Source of the DNA: Maniola hyperantus
Taxonomy: Eukaryota > Arthropoda > Insecta > Lepidoptera > Nymphalidae
Length of the DNA: 64,000 bases
Assembly (NCBI RefSeq): GCF_902806685.2
Contig: NC_048545.1
Location: 3,707,852-3,771,851 of the forward strand
Direction of reading: 5' to 3'
Of this stretch, positions 1-9,803 are shown one piece after another. Both the position numbers and the translations under genes were made by a program. How positions within the stretch are numbered: the stretch's first letter is position 1; every line of letters begins with the position of its first letter. The notes under the pieces were generated by a model. That model was given only the letters and a program-made list of their open reading frames with translations, was not told the origin of the DNA and did no database searches.

Positions 1-716
1 AAAAAACCAGTCTTTTCATTATTTTTCTCGGTAGAAATTCTTGAAAAATATGATAATCTCTCTGTGGTCATATTCTTCTTGCTGAGGATCACTTCCCATT
101 TCCATTAATGAAATAATGGTACGAGTTTTCTTATGGTAATAATGCAGTGGGCTCCCAGGTTCTTTCATATATGACTCGACTAGGAGTAGGTACTAATTTA
201 ACTCATCAGATGTTAAGTAGTAATAGTAACCGGGATCAAAGTGACAACTTAACGTGTTCTCTGAGGCACGGAGGAATCGAAAATACCAAATTTAGTCCTC
301 CAAATCCGGTCACCCATCCAGTTACTGACTTGGGTAACAATCGTCGTGTTGTGAGTAGTGTGGTAATCGTGATTAACACACAACTCACAACACGACCCAC
401 ATTTTCGATGATAATCAATTAACCCTAAGATACCCAATGACAGTATTATGTGCCTACATGAAAAACCTAATTACTTACGTAAAAAATAATACATAATCGA
501 TTTTGTTTATACTTATTGATATCTTATTATTTTTCTTATATTCTCAATTATACCTATAGATATCTAAACTATTAATCACTCAGTAGATTAACGGTCAAGG
601 AGAAGAACTGAAATCTGAAAGGTCGCGGTTTGAAGTTCAAACTCGACGTGTACTGTCGTAGTAGACAGTACCTTAGTTGGAGAGTGTTTTTCAAGGCCAA
701 TATCACTGACCTTTAC
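1..716. other. AT-rich repeat-like intronic sequence
   Basis: No exon is seen on either strand. Bases 296-330 (ccggtcacccatccagttac) recur near 27290, so part of this is an old repeat. ORFs here are chance openings. Confidence 0.4.
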
Positions 717-851
717 TTTTTATTTTATTTGGAACACATACAATACATAAATTTTACATATACTACGTCACTTTTAAACAAACACAGGCTGATAAATGTA
801 TCAATAAAATGTGTACACGGCATTTGAAAATTATCTTGTCAAATAAAAAGG
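717..851 (+). repeat. dispersed SINE-tail repeat, copy 1
   Basis: Shares a long block with 60931-61082, including acacaggctgataaatgtat and the aaaatgtgtacac...catttg..aa stretch, ending in caaataaaaag. The 590-716 flank may be a degenerate SINE body (ctgaaaggtcgcggttt resembles a B-box region). Confidence 0.6.
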
Positions 852-881
852 ACTAATATTATTATTATAAGCATTAGCAAT

Positions 882-998
882 GTCTACCAATCCGCACATG
901 GCCAGCGTGGTAGACTATGGCCAAAACCCTTCTCACTCTGAGAGGAGACCCGTGCTCTGTAGTGAGCCGGCGATGGGTTAATCATGATGATGATGATG
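882..998 (+). mobile_element. 5'-truncated tRNA-derived SINE with 13-bp target duplication
   Basis: The 3' half of the (GATGAT)n-tailed lepidopteran SINE: tctaccaatccgcacatggc ... gagccggcgatgggttaatc, then (atg)n. It is flanked by an exact 13-bp direct repeat, AAGCATTAGCAAT, at 869-881 and 999-1011. This marks a LINE-machinery insertion truncated at its 5' end. Confidence 0.85.
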
Positions 999-1571
999 AA
1001 GCATTAGCAATAATTAAGACCATATAAATATAATTATAGAATAACATGTAAGTAGGTAATTTATTTTAAACTATTTTCAAGTCAGCCAAACAATGTGAAG
1101 AAAATTTAAAATTAGACAAACAATAGGTAAACAATAGACAAACAAACAATTTACTAATACAATAATACGCTCACTGAGCTGTTATATTCTGTGAGTACGC
1201 TGGCCCTAAGCTACGATTCAATCCATTTACCGGCTTGAATCAATGTTGCAGAAATTATATCCGAGCGAAGTCGGGAGAGTCGACTAGTCTAAAACATAAA
1301 ATAGAGTAAGGTTAACCTCCCAACCCAACTCAGGGTTAACCTTAAATAATTGTGTAGACAAAATGGAAGCCAGATGAGATAATCTGTGGAAATTCGAATC
1401 TTCCTTCATTTATTATTACATTCACTCCGGCTTTGTGGACCTGAAGGGGACCTTACCGCACTCGCGCTGTTAGGTAAATCCCAAATAGGGTAGTCTCGCC
1501 CCCGCCCGCCTAAAACGCAAAGGGATTTAAGGCAGGAGGTGTAGGTAAATATATTACACTTATAGAACACT

Positions 1572-1950
1572 AAATGATGCCCGCGACTTCGTCAGTGTGG
1601 ATTCTTGAAAACCCCCGTAGAATTCTTTGTTTTCCGGGATAAAAAGTAATTCCTGGGATGTAAGCTATCTCTGTACCCGTAAAATTGGTTATAATTATCA
1701 GTCGTGAAAAGCTATCAGACGGACACACTTTCGCATTTATAATATTATAGTATGGATTAGATGCCTGCGACTTCGTCCATTGGATTTAGGTTTTTAAAAA
1801 CTCTGATTCCTTCTGATCGGAAATTTTAGTATTCCGAAATGTTCATCTCCAGGATACAAGTTACCAAATTTGGTCAAAATAAGTTGAACGAATGGGCAAT
1901 TAAAAGGTAACAGACAGACACACACACTTTTGCATTTATAAGTATGAATT
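1572..1950 (+). repeat. two tandem copies of dispersed family A
   Basis: Family A reads gatgcccgcgacttcgtc, ...tgattttccgggataaaaag, ...ctgtaccaaatttcgtcaaa, ...cacactttcgcatttataat, tatggat. It is very common in Lepidoptera; its class is not settled here. The first copy is 1572-1756 and the second 1757-1950, head to tail. Both are diverged and non-coding. Confidence 0.75.
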
Positions 1951-2259
1951 ATAATTATTATTATTCAACTTGTTTACTCCGTTGTCATCTTGGAACTGCC
2001 TGCCACAGAATATTATGTTTCCTCATTAGTGCAATCCAAATATAAATGCGGGAAATCGTGAATATTATTGTTTGCTTATCCCAAATAGGTATATAGTATT
2101 TACACTAAGGACGGCAAGTTCTATCTCATGCAACAGCGCATCCCCTCATCCTATGAGTTTGTATTAAAAACTAGTCCGCGACTTGGTCCGCGTCCCGCGG
2201 GAACTGTCTATTTCCGTGGACTTTCCAAAACCTGACAATTACAAACTGCACAACAACAA

Positions 2260-2632
2260 AAAACCTGCTAGGTGCGAGTCAGACTCGTGCACCGCGAGGG
2301 TTCCGTACTCGGTTTTTTTTTGTCATTTTGCACGATAAATCAAAAACTGTTATGCATACAAATCTGTTTTAGAATGTACAGAAGCCCTTTCATATAATAT
2401 CCCACTTGGTATAGTAATCTTACTTTAAGAGTTGGAAATACTACTTAATTAAGTATTTTTTATGAACACATTTTAATTATTTTTTTGGAGATGTACCTAA
2501 CCACCAATTCACGGTTTTCAGATTTTTTTCCCTGTCTGCTATAAGACTACCTGCCACATAATTCTAGTTCAACGGGACGTACCCTGTAGGTTTCTTGACA
2601 GACATGACAGGCAGGCAGACAGACAGAGAGAA
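2260..2632 (+). repeat. dispersed family P ('ggttccgtac ... gacagacagac')
   Basis: Starts aaacctgctaggtgcgagtc and ggttccgtactc, passes atttttgcacgataaatc and cccacttggtatagtaatct, and ends in a gacagacagac run. Other copies: 26389-26827, 38064-38474, 48858-49215, 54620-55085 and 55751-56165. Chance ORFs inside it are not genes. Confidence 0.75.
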
Positions 2633-2861
2633 GTATCAAATATTACATCCTTTAGGTAACTACTGCTTATATTAAACCTCAGTTCTGGGGCGCCTCAAAT
2701 GAATCCCAAGTTTAGTTGCGCACATGAGGCGCCAAGCTTCCATTAATATATTCCGACAGCCTCCAGTTGCCTGGAGATTTGCCAGCGCACGTCGCACGTT
2801 TCCGGTGCTGAGTGCAAATGCTAATTATTGTTGCCACCCAGCTCAGTGTTCACGACTTATA

Positions 2862-3004
2862 GCGATCACGCTCTCATCCGATCGGAACCCGTGAAAATAC
2901 GGAACAAAAATCTACGTCATATGTCATAAGCTACCATACAAATAGTTCTATGACTACTGCAAAACGTATTTTCATGGACTCAGATCGGATGAGTGCGTAA
3001 TCGC
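2862..3004. mobile_element. MITE with imperfect ~40-bp inverted termini
   Basis: The left end, gcgatcacgctctcatccga, pairs with the right end, which reads tcggatgagtgcgtaatcgc. The inverted similarity continues to gaaaatacg on both sides (about 40 bp with scattered mismatches). No clear target duplication was seen and there is no coding capacity. Confidence 0.6.
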
Positions 3005-3256
3005 CCTTACAACTTACATATCCTTGTACTATGCTAATTAACGACTTTGCTATATAAGGTAGGGCGCTGCCTTATAAGATGAGGATTTTACTTCCGTCAC
3101 TTAAGTCCCTATATTTAGGTCATAGTTTAGGTCTTGTTTGAAGGCCTCGGCCGTGGATACCAATATCAGGAAAGAATTGTTGTCACTAAGTTATTTAACG
3201 TTTCGGTACCTATACGAGAGCTTGCAAACTTTTCCTTATCTTAGAACTTCCACTTA

Positions 3257-3432
3257 ATAATCCATACATTATAAATGCGAAAGTGCGGCTGCTAGCTTTG
3301 CACGGCCCATTCGCTCAACCGATTTTGACATAGCTTGCATCCCGGACACTGACATAAACTGCATATTTATCCTTTAAAATCAGAAACCTAAAAAGATTTT
3401 TAAAAATATAAATTCACGCGCACGAAGACGCA
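3257..3432 (-). repeat. family A copy (inverted)
   Basis: Reads from the tail: catacattataaatgcgaaag ... cccattcgctcaaccgattt, ending cacgcgcacgaagacgc. Diverged. Confidence 0.7.
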
Positions 3433-3994
3433 GTATAGGTAATTGTAACGTAATTTTAACCGCCTGCCATGCAACTGGCCCTTAGTAGATCGCAGTCAAG
3501 TGCCAACTTTACATCGATTATGTTGCTTTGGAAACTTTCCTAAGTATATCGCGCAAAATGAAGTTTTAAAGATAAATGAAATTATGATTGGGCGAGCGAG
3601 TGTTAAAACATAATATTATCTGGATATTATATTCGTACCAATCTGCTACCATAATCACTAAGCAATGTCATAACATTTTCGATATTACGTGCCTACTCCT
3701 CCTTTCAAGGGATATTATAACTTGATGTAACTTCTGAGTACTAAGTTGGACAAACGATCGTTAGGTCTCTAGCAGAGTGACTGGCAGAGATCTAGATTAC
3801 AGAGCACTTACAGGATTTATTGGAAGATTTCGGCGCCTTGTGTACTTCAAGATGCTATATGTTACGAATTCTTTGATGGAAAATGGAAAATGGCGTCGAT
3901 AGGTAAAGTTACTTAGTGAAAGAATGCCTTCGTATAAAGAGGAGGTAAAAGAGCTTTCTAGATCTTAGCGATACGTATTAGAATTTAGAAACAA
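3433..3994. other. intronic sequence, nothing recognised
   Basis: Searched on the minus strand for a PAQR terminal exon (FD.W..SH.IMH block); none was found. No recognised repeat. Confidence 0.4.
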
Positions 3995-4083
3995 AGGATA
4001 GCTTGGGGGTCGCCGCCGCCCAGTCGGGCCGCCCTAGCGCCGACCAGCAAGAGTCGCATGCAGAACAGCGCAGTAAAGCATAG
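3995..4083 (-). pseudogene. partial tandem duplicate of PAQR exon 4
   Basis: These 89 bp match 4116-4204 of exon 4 at 81 of 89 positions, offset by 121 bp. The copy stays open across the match and encodes LCFTALFCMRLLLVGARAAR followed by LGGGDPQAIL. Five residues differ from exon 4 (A to T, P to L, A to V, E to D, H to Q). The first 33 bases of the exon, including its acceptor, are missing; the copy starts 17 bases downstream of the real donor. Past the match it runs into TAA instead of a donor. It is most likely a dead local duplication within intron 4. Confidence 0.85.
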
Positions 4084-4099
4084 GTCACTAAGGTCTTAC

Positions 4100-4237
4100 T
4101 TGTAAGAAGACATGTAGGATAGCGTGGGGCTCGCCGCCGCCCAGTCGCGCCGCCCTAGCGCCGGCCAGCAAGAGTCGCATGCAGAACGGCGCGGCAAAGC
4201 AGAGTCTACGCTCCCAAGGCGACCATGCTCGCATCGC
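4100..4237 (-). CDS. PAQR4: PAQR4-like protein, exon 4
   Basis: Encodes residues 233-278 in phase 0, beginning AMRAWSPWERRLCFAAPFCM and ending EPHAILHVFLQ. The acceptor is ATTTTACAG|GCGATG at 4237 and the donor is CAA|GTAAGACC at 4100. The KAMxAWSPWERRLCF start followed by hydrophobic sequence fits the stretch leading into TM6 of PAQR4-type proteins. The reading frame closes at TAG soon after the donor, supporting the splice. The next exon should supply TM6-TM7 with the FD.W..SH.IMH-type block; no such sequence was found between 1 and 4099. The immediate 3' neighbour is a degraded partial copy of this exon. Confidence 0.88.
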
Positions 4238-4491
4238 CTGTAAAATTCATATAATTAAAGTCGAGACGTTCGACAAAAGACCACAGTACTCGTATATTTT
4301 ACACTCGTCAACCACTGAACGGCATTTTTTCGATGACGTCTAGACGATGTTATCTAGCCGATGCCGAGGATAGAAGCGCGCTTACTTGCAACGGGTGTGA
4401 CGATTAATAATATTGCTAACCCCTATCTTTCTTATCTGCTAAATTTTATTTTTTTGTATAAATTATACTTCTACAAGAATTATTATTATTA

Positions 4492-4733
4492 AAAACTAGC
4501 TGATGCCCACGACTTCATACGCGTGGGATTAGGTTTTTAAAAATCCTCTGGGAACTCTTTGATTTTCCGGGATAAAAAGTAGCCTATGTCCAGGTCTTTA
4601 TGTCCCATGCCCATGCAAAAAATCACGTCAATCCGTTGCTCCGTTGTTCCGTGATTGAAAGACAAACCAACAAATCAACAAACCAACAAACCAACAATTA
4701 AACACACTTTCGCAATTATAATAAGGGTACTGA
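4492..4733 (+). repeat. family A copy
   Basis: Near full length: actagctgatgcccacgact ... ccgttgctccgttgttccgt ... aacaaaccaacaaaccaac ... cacactttcgcaattataat. It belongs to the subfamily with an (aaccaac)n stretch. It lies in PAQR intron 3. Confidence 0.75.
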
Positions 4734-6090
4734 TATGGTAAAGCTACAGGCTAATGATGATATTCGTGAATACATTAGTTCCAAACAAGTTCTTTATCAA
4801 ACAATCTACACATCAATCAAAACTATAATTAGCCACAAAATACAGTCAGGTAATGTAATTAAGTTTCCTGAATAACCCATCGAGGCGTCAAAAAACCCCA
4901 GCGGTGCTGTAAGCTAAAATTAGATTAGTGTCATAAAAACTTCGTGCTTGATTACAGTCACTCGCGGCTGCGGTGGGGTTTTCTATCTGGAAATTCTAAG
5001 TAGCATCAGTACTACTAAGCCTTCTGTGGTAGCACCCCAGAATTGAGAAGTTTGCGGTGCTGAACCACTTTGTCTTAGAGAGCACGTAGTCGGTCCGGAC
5101 ATAGGATACTTTTACCCCAGAAAATCAAAGTATTTCCACTGGATTTTTAAAATTCGAAATCCTCGCGGATAAAAGCACGGGCATCCACTCGTTATTCATA
5201 TTTTAAGCTTTCTTAAGCTTTCTTTTGGCATGAGTTTTTTGTACCTGTAAGGTACTAATAAGTATTCTGTGACAGTATCAAAACTATCTCCACCTTGTGT
5301 GTTGTGTTAAAACAAAATAGTCATGTCCGCCACGGCGCCCGCTTCCGCTGGTTTTACGTGAACACGCACGTAGCGCCGCGCCGCCGTAGTTCGCAGTGCT
5401 ACGTACTGCTACGAATGCAGAATTACGAGCCTATGATTGCCAACCAGTCGCCCTGCAAATTGCCTCCGTTAATAAACAAGAGAAGGCTTAGGCTGTTGAT
5501 GAGAAGTCTCAAATCAATACCCATATATATTTTTTACTTATTTTTATTTTATTTTGTTGTGTGATAGGTTTGTGCTTGACGACTATCATACCTGAGAGAC
5601 AGAGCAATGATGAGGTCTAGGTTGGAGCGCGCTTGCCTATTCACTCTTGGCTTGAAGGTATTCAAGTTATACTTGGTAGGAAACACGGACGCTGGAAGAG
5701 CATTCCACATCATAGCGAAAATAGCTTTTCTATAAATACGTGGGTTTGTTTGTTGGCTTGTCCTTCAATAATACCGCAATGGATCGACGTGATTTTTGCC
5801 CAGGATACAAATAGGCTAAGACGGATATAAGTTTTAAAAAGTGACGACAAATTCGTACGCTTGTGTGACACATACCCGTAACGACACAGATAGAGCGGGA
5901 TTCACGCACCTTTTGACAACTTCGAGCGTGTTTCATAAAATGGCGGTTCGTTACGGGCCACAGTTCACGAAAGTTATGAAACTTGTAACAAAACTCGAAG
6001 CTTCACATATACTGGTAGGCGTCAAATGTGGCTATGAAATGACTAGGTGTGTGACATGGGCCGTTGTCGTACAGCATGGCAAAGAGTTTT
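4734..6090. other. PAQR intron 3, mixed repeat relics
   Basis: Contains an inverted family A piece (about 5100-5186), a GC-rich patch at 5320-5470 that did not translate into a recognisable domain, and at 5565-5740 a dispersed repeat beginning ggtttgtgcttgacgactat that recurs near 44350. From 5745 to 5830 a family A piece reads ttggcttgtccttcaataat. The ORFs at 5295-5564 and 5841-6092 show no family resemblance. Confidence 0.4.
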
Positions 6091-6185
6091 GAATATTATA
6101 ATATTGTGAGATAAGTGCTTCCCTGTCCACTTTTACTTTCGTTTTCCCTTTATTGTTACAACTTTCTGGTATAAATAAAAATAAA
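6091..6185 (-). repeat. dispersed repeat shared with 38985-39075
   Basis: The stretch gagataagtgcttccctgtccacttttactttcg appears inverted near 39000-39060 (gaaaaagtggacatggatta). Two diverged copies in opposite orientation. Confidence 0.5.
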
Positions 6186-6439
6186 ATAAGCTTTACAAAT
6201 ATTTTTAAATCTTTGATTCACGTCACCCCTAGTGTTCAATTATACCTAACATTGGACAGAGATGTCGATTCAGGATAAACCAAGAGTTTCATCAAGCTTC
6301 TAGCTTGAGTCTTTCGTGTACAGTCTTTTTTTATTTTTTGTTCAGTAACAAATTCGCCCTTGTCTGTGATCTTACCAAGTAAGTAAATGAAGAGAAGAAA
6401 AGAGTGGATGGAATGGGGCTGACTTGGAAGGGGTATGAC

Positions 6440-6584
6440 CAGTGGCGTGCAGTTCATAGAGGCATAAATGCACTTCTTACCCCAGTTGAATAGCTCAATG
6501 CATATTTTTCATAATGACCTGCCAGTAAACAGGCTCTTACTTAACTAGTGCCTACCCTGGCTTCAAACCCTGTGCACGCCACTG
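6440..6584. mobile_element. hAT-type MITE with 8-bp target duplication
   Basis: A 145-bp element starting CAGTGGCGTGCAGTTCATAG and ending GTGCACGCCACTG, flanked by an exact 8-bp direct repeat GGTATGAC (6432-6439 and 6585-6592). CAGTG termini and 8-bp duplications are hallmarks of the hAT superfamily. Non-coding; in PAQR intron 3 about 170 bp from exon 3. Confidence 0.85.
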
Positions 6585-6753
6585 GGTATGACTGTTCAAA
6601 AAAAACTCATACCCCTAATAGGTTTTTATGCGACATTGTACCGGAATTCGAAATTGCTCATTAGCACGTCTTTGTTGCTACCACCAGACATAGTTCCATG
6701 ATTTATAAGGCTACAAAATTTAATTAAAGTATAGATTAAAAAGTATAACTTAC

Positions 6754-6857
6754 TTTGTAGAGGCCCAGCAAGCTGCCGAGGCAGTAGACGGCGAGCGTGG
6801 CGTAGCGCAGCGGAGCGGGCGCGCAGTACACCGTCGCAGTCACCATCGGAATGGCTC
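6754..6857 (-). CDS. PAQR4: PAQR4-like protein, exon 3
   Basis: Short 104-nt exon. It completes Gly198 and encodes residues 199-232, beginning AIPMVTATVYCAPAPLRYAT and ending LLGLYK. The acceptor is TGTTTCCAG|GAGCC and the donor is AAA|GTAAGT. The protein enters exon 3 as ...SQSIGAIP, which matches the PAQR4 pattern of LDM.G......GA.P. It spans the region around TM4-TM5. GC content is far above the flanking intron, as expected for conserved coding sequence in an AT-rich genome. It is short and flanked by introns, so a simple ORF scan would miss it. Confidence 0.88.
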
Positions 6858-7904
6858 CTGGAAACAATAACAAATTATAAGCACAATATATCTGTTGGTT
6901 AACTTAATAATAATCAAGCCCATTCACCATTGCAGTTTATGCGAAGATGGCGAGAAAAAGAAGAGTTAGTCCAAGAAGTGAGGCTATAAATGAATGTAAG
7001 TTCTTTAAACAACGGTAACTCGAGCTTGTATGCTGATTTCACATAGCAAATCAGTAAATTCGACAAAAACCAATGACTCACATCAATCAAGTTATAGAGA
7101 GTGGCGCACGATGCTCGTTCTCATTTCAATTTCTAGTTTTCCTTTTGTGTATCATCGTAAATAGGACAGCCGTCGGACGAACGTTAGAGCGATCAGAGGC
7201 AATCAGAAACCAATCAAAAGCCAAACTGCATTGAGTGGTCACTTTCGATTTACCTACTATAGATTTGCCATTTGATTTGATGACCGCTACCAATTTCAGC
7301 TTGTATTGAAGTTTTACTTACGAAAATTGAAAAGGGAAGCTGCCTGACCTGACTGACATAAGAATAACTTAAGGATTTAAGGTAGTTAGCATACTTTTTT
7401 CCACCCTGTATATTTTCTTCGTTTGTAAAATAACATGGGAAACGTGGCATGTGTATTTGAGTTGGAGCTGTCAGACCTAAAGCCACTTTGGCTAGTTTTG
7501 ATCTGTGGAGCGAACATGGGTACCTTAGGACGCGTTAACATTTAATTTACTTTTAATGCACAACTTTTGGTTTTTATTGACTAGGTACTAACTTATTTCA
7601 CGAAAGCGCACCAATCGAATCATGATCTCAGACACTCCACCTACTTTTACAACTTTTTGATTGCTTTTGCTAGCAGATAGGTTACGTAATTAAAGGTGCC
7701 GAAATTTCACAAGAACAGGTAAGTAAGAAAATAAGCGACTAGTTGACTCAACCCGAGTTTGCTCTTGTTCATAGTACCTACTCGTACATTAAATCAAGCT
7801 AGTAAGAGAATTTACATACTTGTCATTGACATAGATTAAAATTCTTGTGATTTGTGTGCTCATATCATGGAAAAACTAAGTATATGTGTTTGAGCCTTTG
7901 ACCG
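6858..7904. other. start of PAQR intron 2, nothing recognised
   Basis: AT-rich, no exon or named repeat. The minus-strand ORF at 7250-7486 has no family resemblance. Confidence 0.4.
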
Positions 7905-8060
7905 TTTTTGTCTAGTGGGAGGTTTTGGCCGTGGCTAGTTACCACCCTACCGGCAAAGTCGTGCCGTCAGTCGATTTAGCGTTCCGATACGACCAAAAGG
8001 CGCATGGGTTTATAAAAAAAACTGTCATACCCCTTACAGGTAAGCCCGCTTCCATCTTAG
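7905..8060 (+). mobile_element. SINE fragment (family S2)
   Basis: Family S2 carries ccgtggctagttaccaccct, accggcaaagtcgtgccg, agcgatttagcgttccg and a tail ending gattgcagtcaagggctaac. This copy keeps the middle and stops at cttccatcttagacat. The tRNA-like head is seen at 22137. Confidence 0.7.
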
Positions 8061-8154
8061 ACATAGATTTTATTTGCAATATATCGTAAACTTTTACAAA
8101 ATTATAGGACTTTTACTTTTTTCGCGTTTTGTGTGGTATCATAAATCAGTAATC

Positions 8155-8352
8155 ATCAGTACTAACAGTACCGGCAAAGCCGTACCACCAAGCGATTTAG
8201 CGTTGCGGTACGACGCGATGCCGTGTAGAAACCAAAGGGGCATGGGCTTATTAAAAACTGCCATACCCGTTCCAGGTTAGCCCGCTACCATCTTAGACTG
8301 CATCGTGACTTACCACCAAGTGATATTGCAGTCAAGGGCTAACTTGTATTTT
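8155..8352 (+). mobile_element. SINE fragment (family S2), second copy
   Basis: Runs accggcaaagccgtaccacc ... gatgccgtgtagaaaccaaa ... caagggctaacttgtatttt. It follows the copy at 7905 in the same orientation. Confidence 0.7.
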
Positions 8353-8505
8353 ATATTTTAAAATAGCCTATTACTTACACACCTAAACTATAGGATTCCA
8401 CGATGGTAATATTTAACAATATATTAGTCACAGTTAAAAACTATACAAGTTATATCTAATAGATAAAACATATTTTAGCATTTAAACTACCGTGAGTGAT
8501 TTCCA

Positions 8506-8703
8506 TTCTAAATAATATCTGTCCCGGCTGTACTCACGTGTGTAGTCGACGTTAGCCCGACTAGTTTCGAACCCATACGGGGTCCTTTTTCAAGGGAGTC
8601 CGTTCGCGCACGCGCCGCGGTTTTGACCCCGTATGGGTTCGAAACTAGTCGGGCTAACGTCGACTACACACGTGAGTACAGCCGGGACAGATATTATTTA
8701 GAA
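8506..8703. mobile_element. 198-bp hairpin with perfect 79-bp arms
   Basis: Arms 8506-8584 and 8625-8703 are exact reverse complements over 79 bp, around a GC-rich 40-bp loop. The arms hold gttagcccgactagtttcg, gtagtcgac and cacgtg. Related single arms occur at 15805-15870 and 24765-24860, so this is a family of foldback elements. Confidence 0.85.
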
Positions 8704-8864
8704 AGATAAAACATAAGCAGAACGGGCCCTTAGCACTTTTGAATAGGTAGGTATCTACGAATAATAATACTAAAAGCATCTACGAGAACTATTGTTTTCC
8801 ATTTATATGTATTATGATCGCTTTTTAGTGATAGCATAGCCGCTTTTAAATAAATTGACCTATT

Positions 8865-9365
8865 GGCCTAAGAGCCAGCGCGTGTCTGACCTTCCGCATT
8901 TTATAAAAGCTAAAAGTTTCTCTGCATATTGTCCCCAACACTGGAGGGAATGTTTGTTTGGATCATGGTGCGTTTGGGAGATAACAGGTAATAAAGTAAA
9001 GTCTATTTTTTATATTTTCTTCAGAATAGTATTAGAAATCACGTCATGCATTGCCAGACACTTAGTAATGTGGCAACCCCCTGTCAGACACCTTTAAAGT
9101 TTAATAAACTGGCGGGGGTTCCCACGACACTAAGTGTCTGGCAATGCATAACGTGATTTCTTATACTAAGTACTCCGAATAAAATATAGAAAAATTAGAC
9201 TTTGTACTTCGACGTAAGATTTTTACACCTTTATTAGTTGTTATCTCCCAAAGCCAGCATGGTCCGAACATCCAAACAAACGTTCCTCCCAGTGTTGGGG
9301 ACAACACGCTGAGAAACTTTCAGCTTTTATAAAATAAGGAAGGTCTGACACGCGCTGGCTCTCTC
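8865..9365. mobile_element. ~0.5-kb imperfect foldback element
   Basis: The left arm (8870-9075), from gagccagcgcgtgtctgacc to cattgccagacacttag, is the inverse of the right arm (9130-9362), ending agcgcgctggctc-like. Shared blocks include gggagataacag, tgtccccaacactgg and ataaaagct. A related single arm lies at 24492-24650. The ORF at 8855-9097 is part of the left arm. Confidence 0.75.
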
Positions 9366-9445
9366 TCTCTATATATGGAATAGAGACGTTATACCTAGTG
9401 TTACAATGGAAGGTAGGTATTTCTAGATATTTCGGTCCAGCATGC

Positions 9446-9790
9446 AGCCGTGATAGCCTAGTGGTTAAGAGGTCTCTCCGCCTTTTCTTCGGCAGGTCGG
9501 GGGGTGGTAATGGTAGGCCAACAAGGCGGGAACATTACTGCTTAGAGTAAGGAGGGGTTTTTAGTCTGTAGGAGTCCGGCACTATGTCCATGACGATTTT
9601 CCCCTCCTAAGCGAAAAAAAGGTCGGGGGATCGATCCCGGGCACGCACCCCTAATAATATTCTCAAAGGTATATGAAGTCTGCCAATCCGCACTTGGCCA
9701 GCATGGTGGACTATGGCCAAACCCTTTTCATACTGAGAGGGGACCCACACTCTGTAGTGAGCCGGCGATGGGTTGATCATGATGATGCAG
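9446..9790 (+). mobile_element. tRNA-derived SINE (family S1), with nested insert
   Basis: The head agccgtgatagcctagtggt carries an A-box-like stretch. The body has tcgatcccgggcacgcaccc, then aagtctgccaatccgcactt, ending gatgggttgatcatgatgat. The tail is (GATGAT)n. It resembles the SINEs called Metulj in Heliconius, by recall. The 3' half is intact; the head is split by a 116-bp insert. The 184-residue minus-strand ORF over this region is a repeat artefact. Confidence 0.8.
9504..9619 (+). mobile_element. 116-bp retroposon nested in the SINE
   Basis: Inserted in the tRNA-like head of the S1 SINE. The host sequence AGGTCGGGGG is duplicated on both sides (9494-9503 and 9620-9629), and the insert ends in an A run (gcgaaaaaaa). 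Body: aatggtaggccaacaaggcg ... gagtccggcactatgtccat. This is a small A-tailed element with a 10-bp target duplication. Confidence 0.7.
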
Positions 9791-9803
9791 CGCCGGTCGA
9801 ACT

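Noticed and set aside
1975..2060. possible RT tail (WNCLPQN-like reading)
   Set aside because: Match too short and broken by stops to support.
2685..2860. possible decayed exon on the minus strand (RWQISRQLEAVGIY-like reading)
   Set aside because: In-frame stops on both sides, no family recognised, no splice fit with PAQR exon 4.
5295..5564. GC-rich ORF as a PAQR or other exon
   Set aside because: Neither strand gives a recognisable domain or splice pair fitting the PAQR phases.
9449..9480. possible tRNA gene from the A-box-like start
   Set aside because: Part of a multi-copy SINE and interrupted by an insert.
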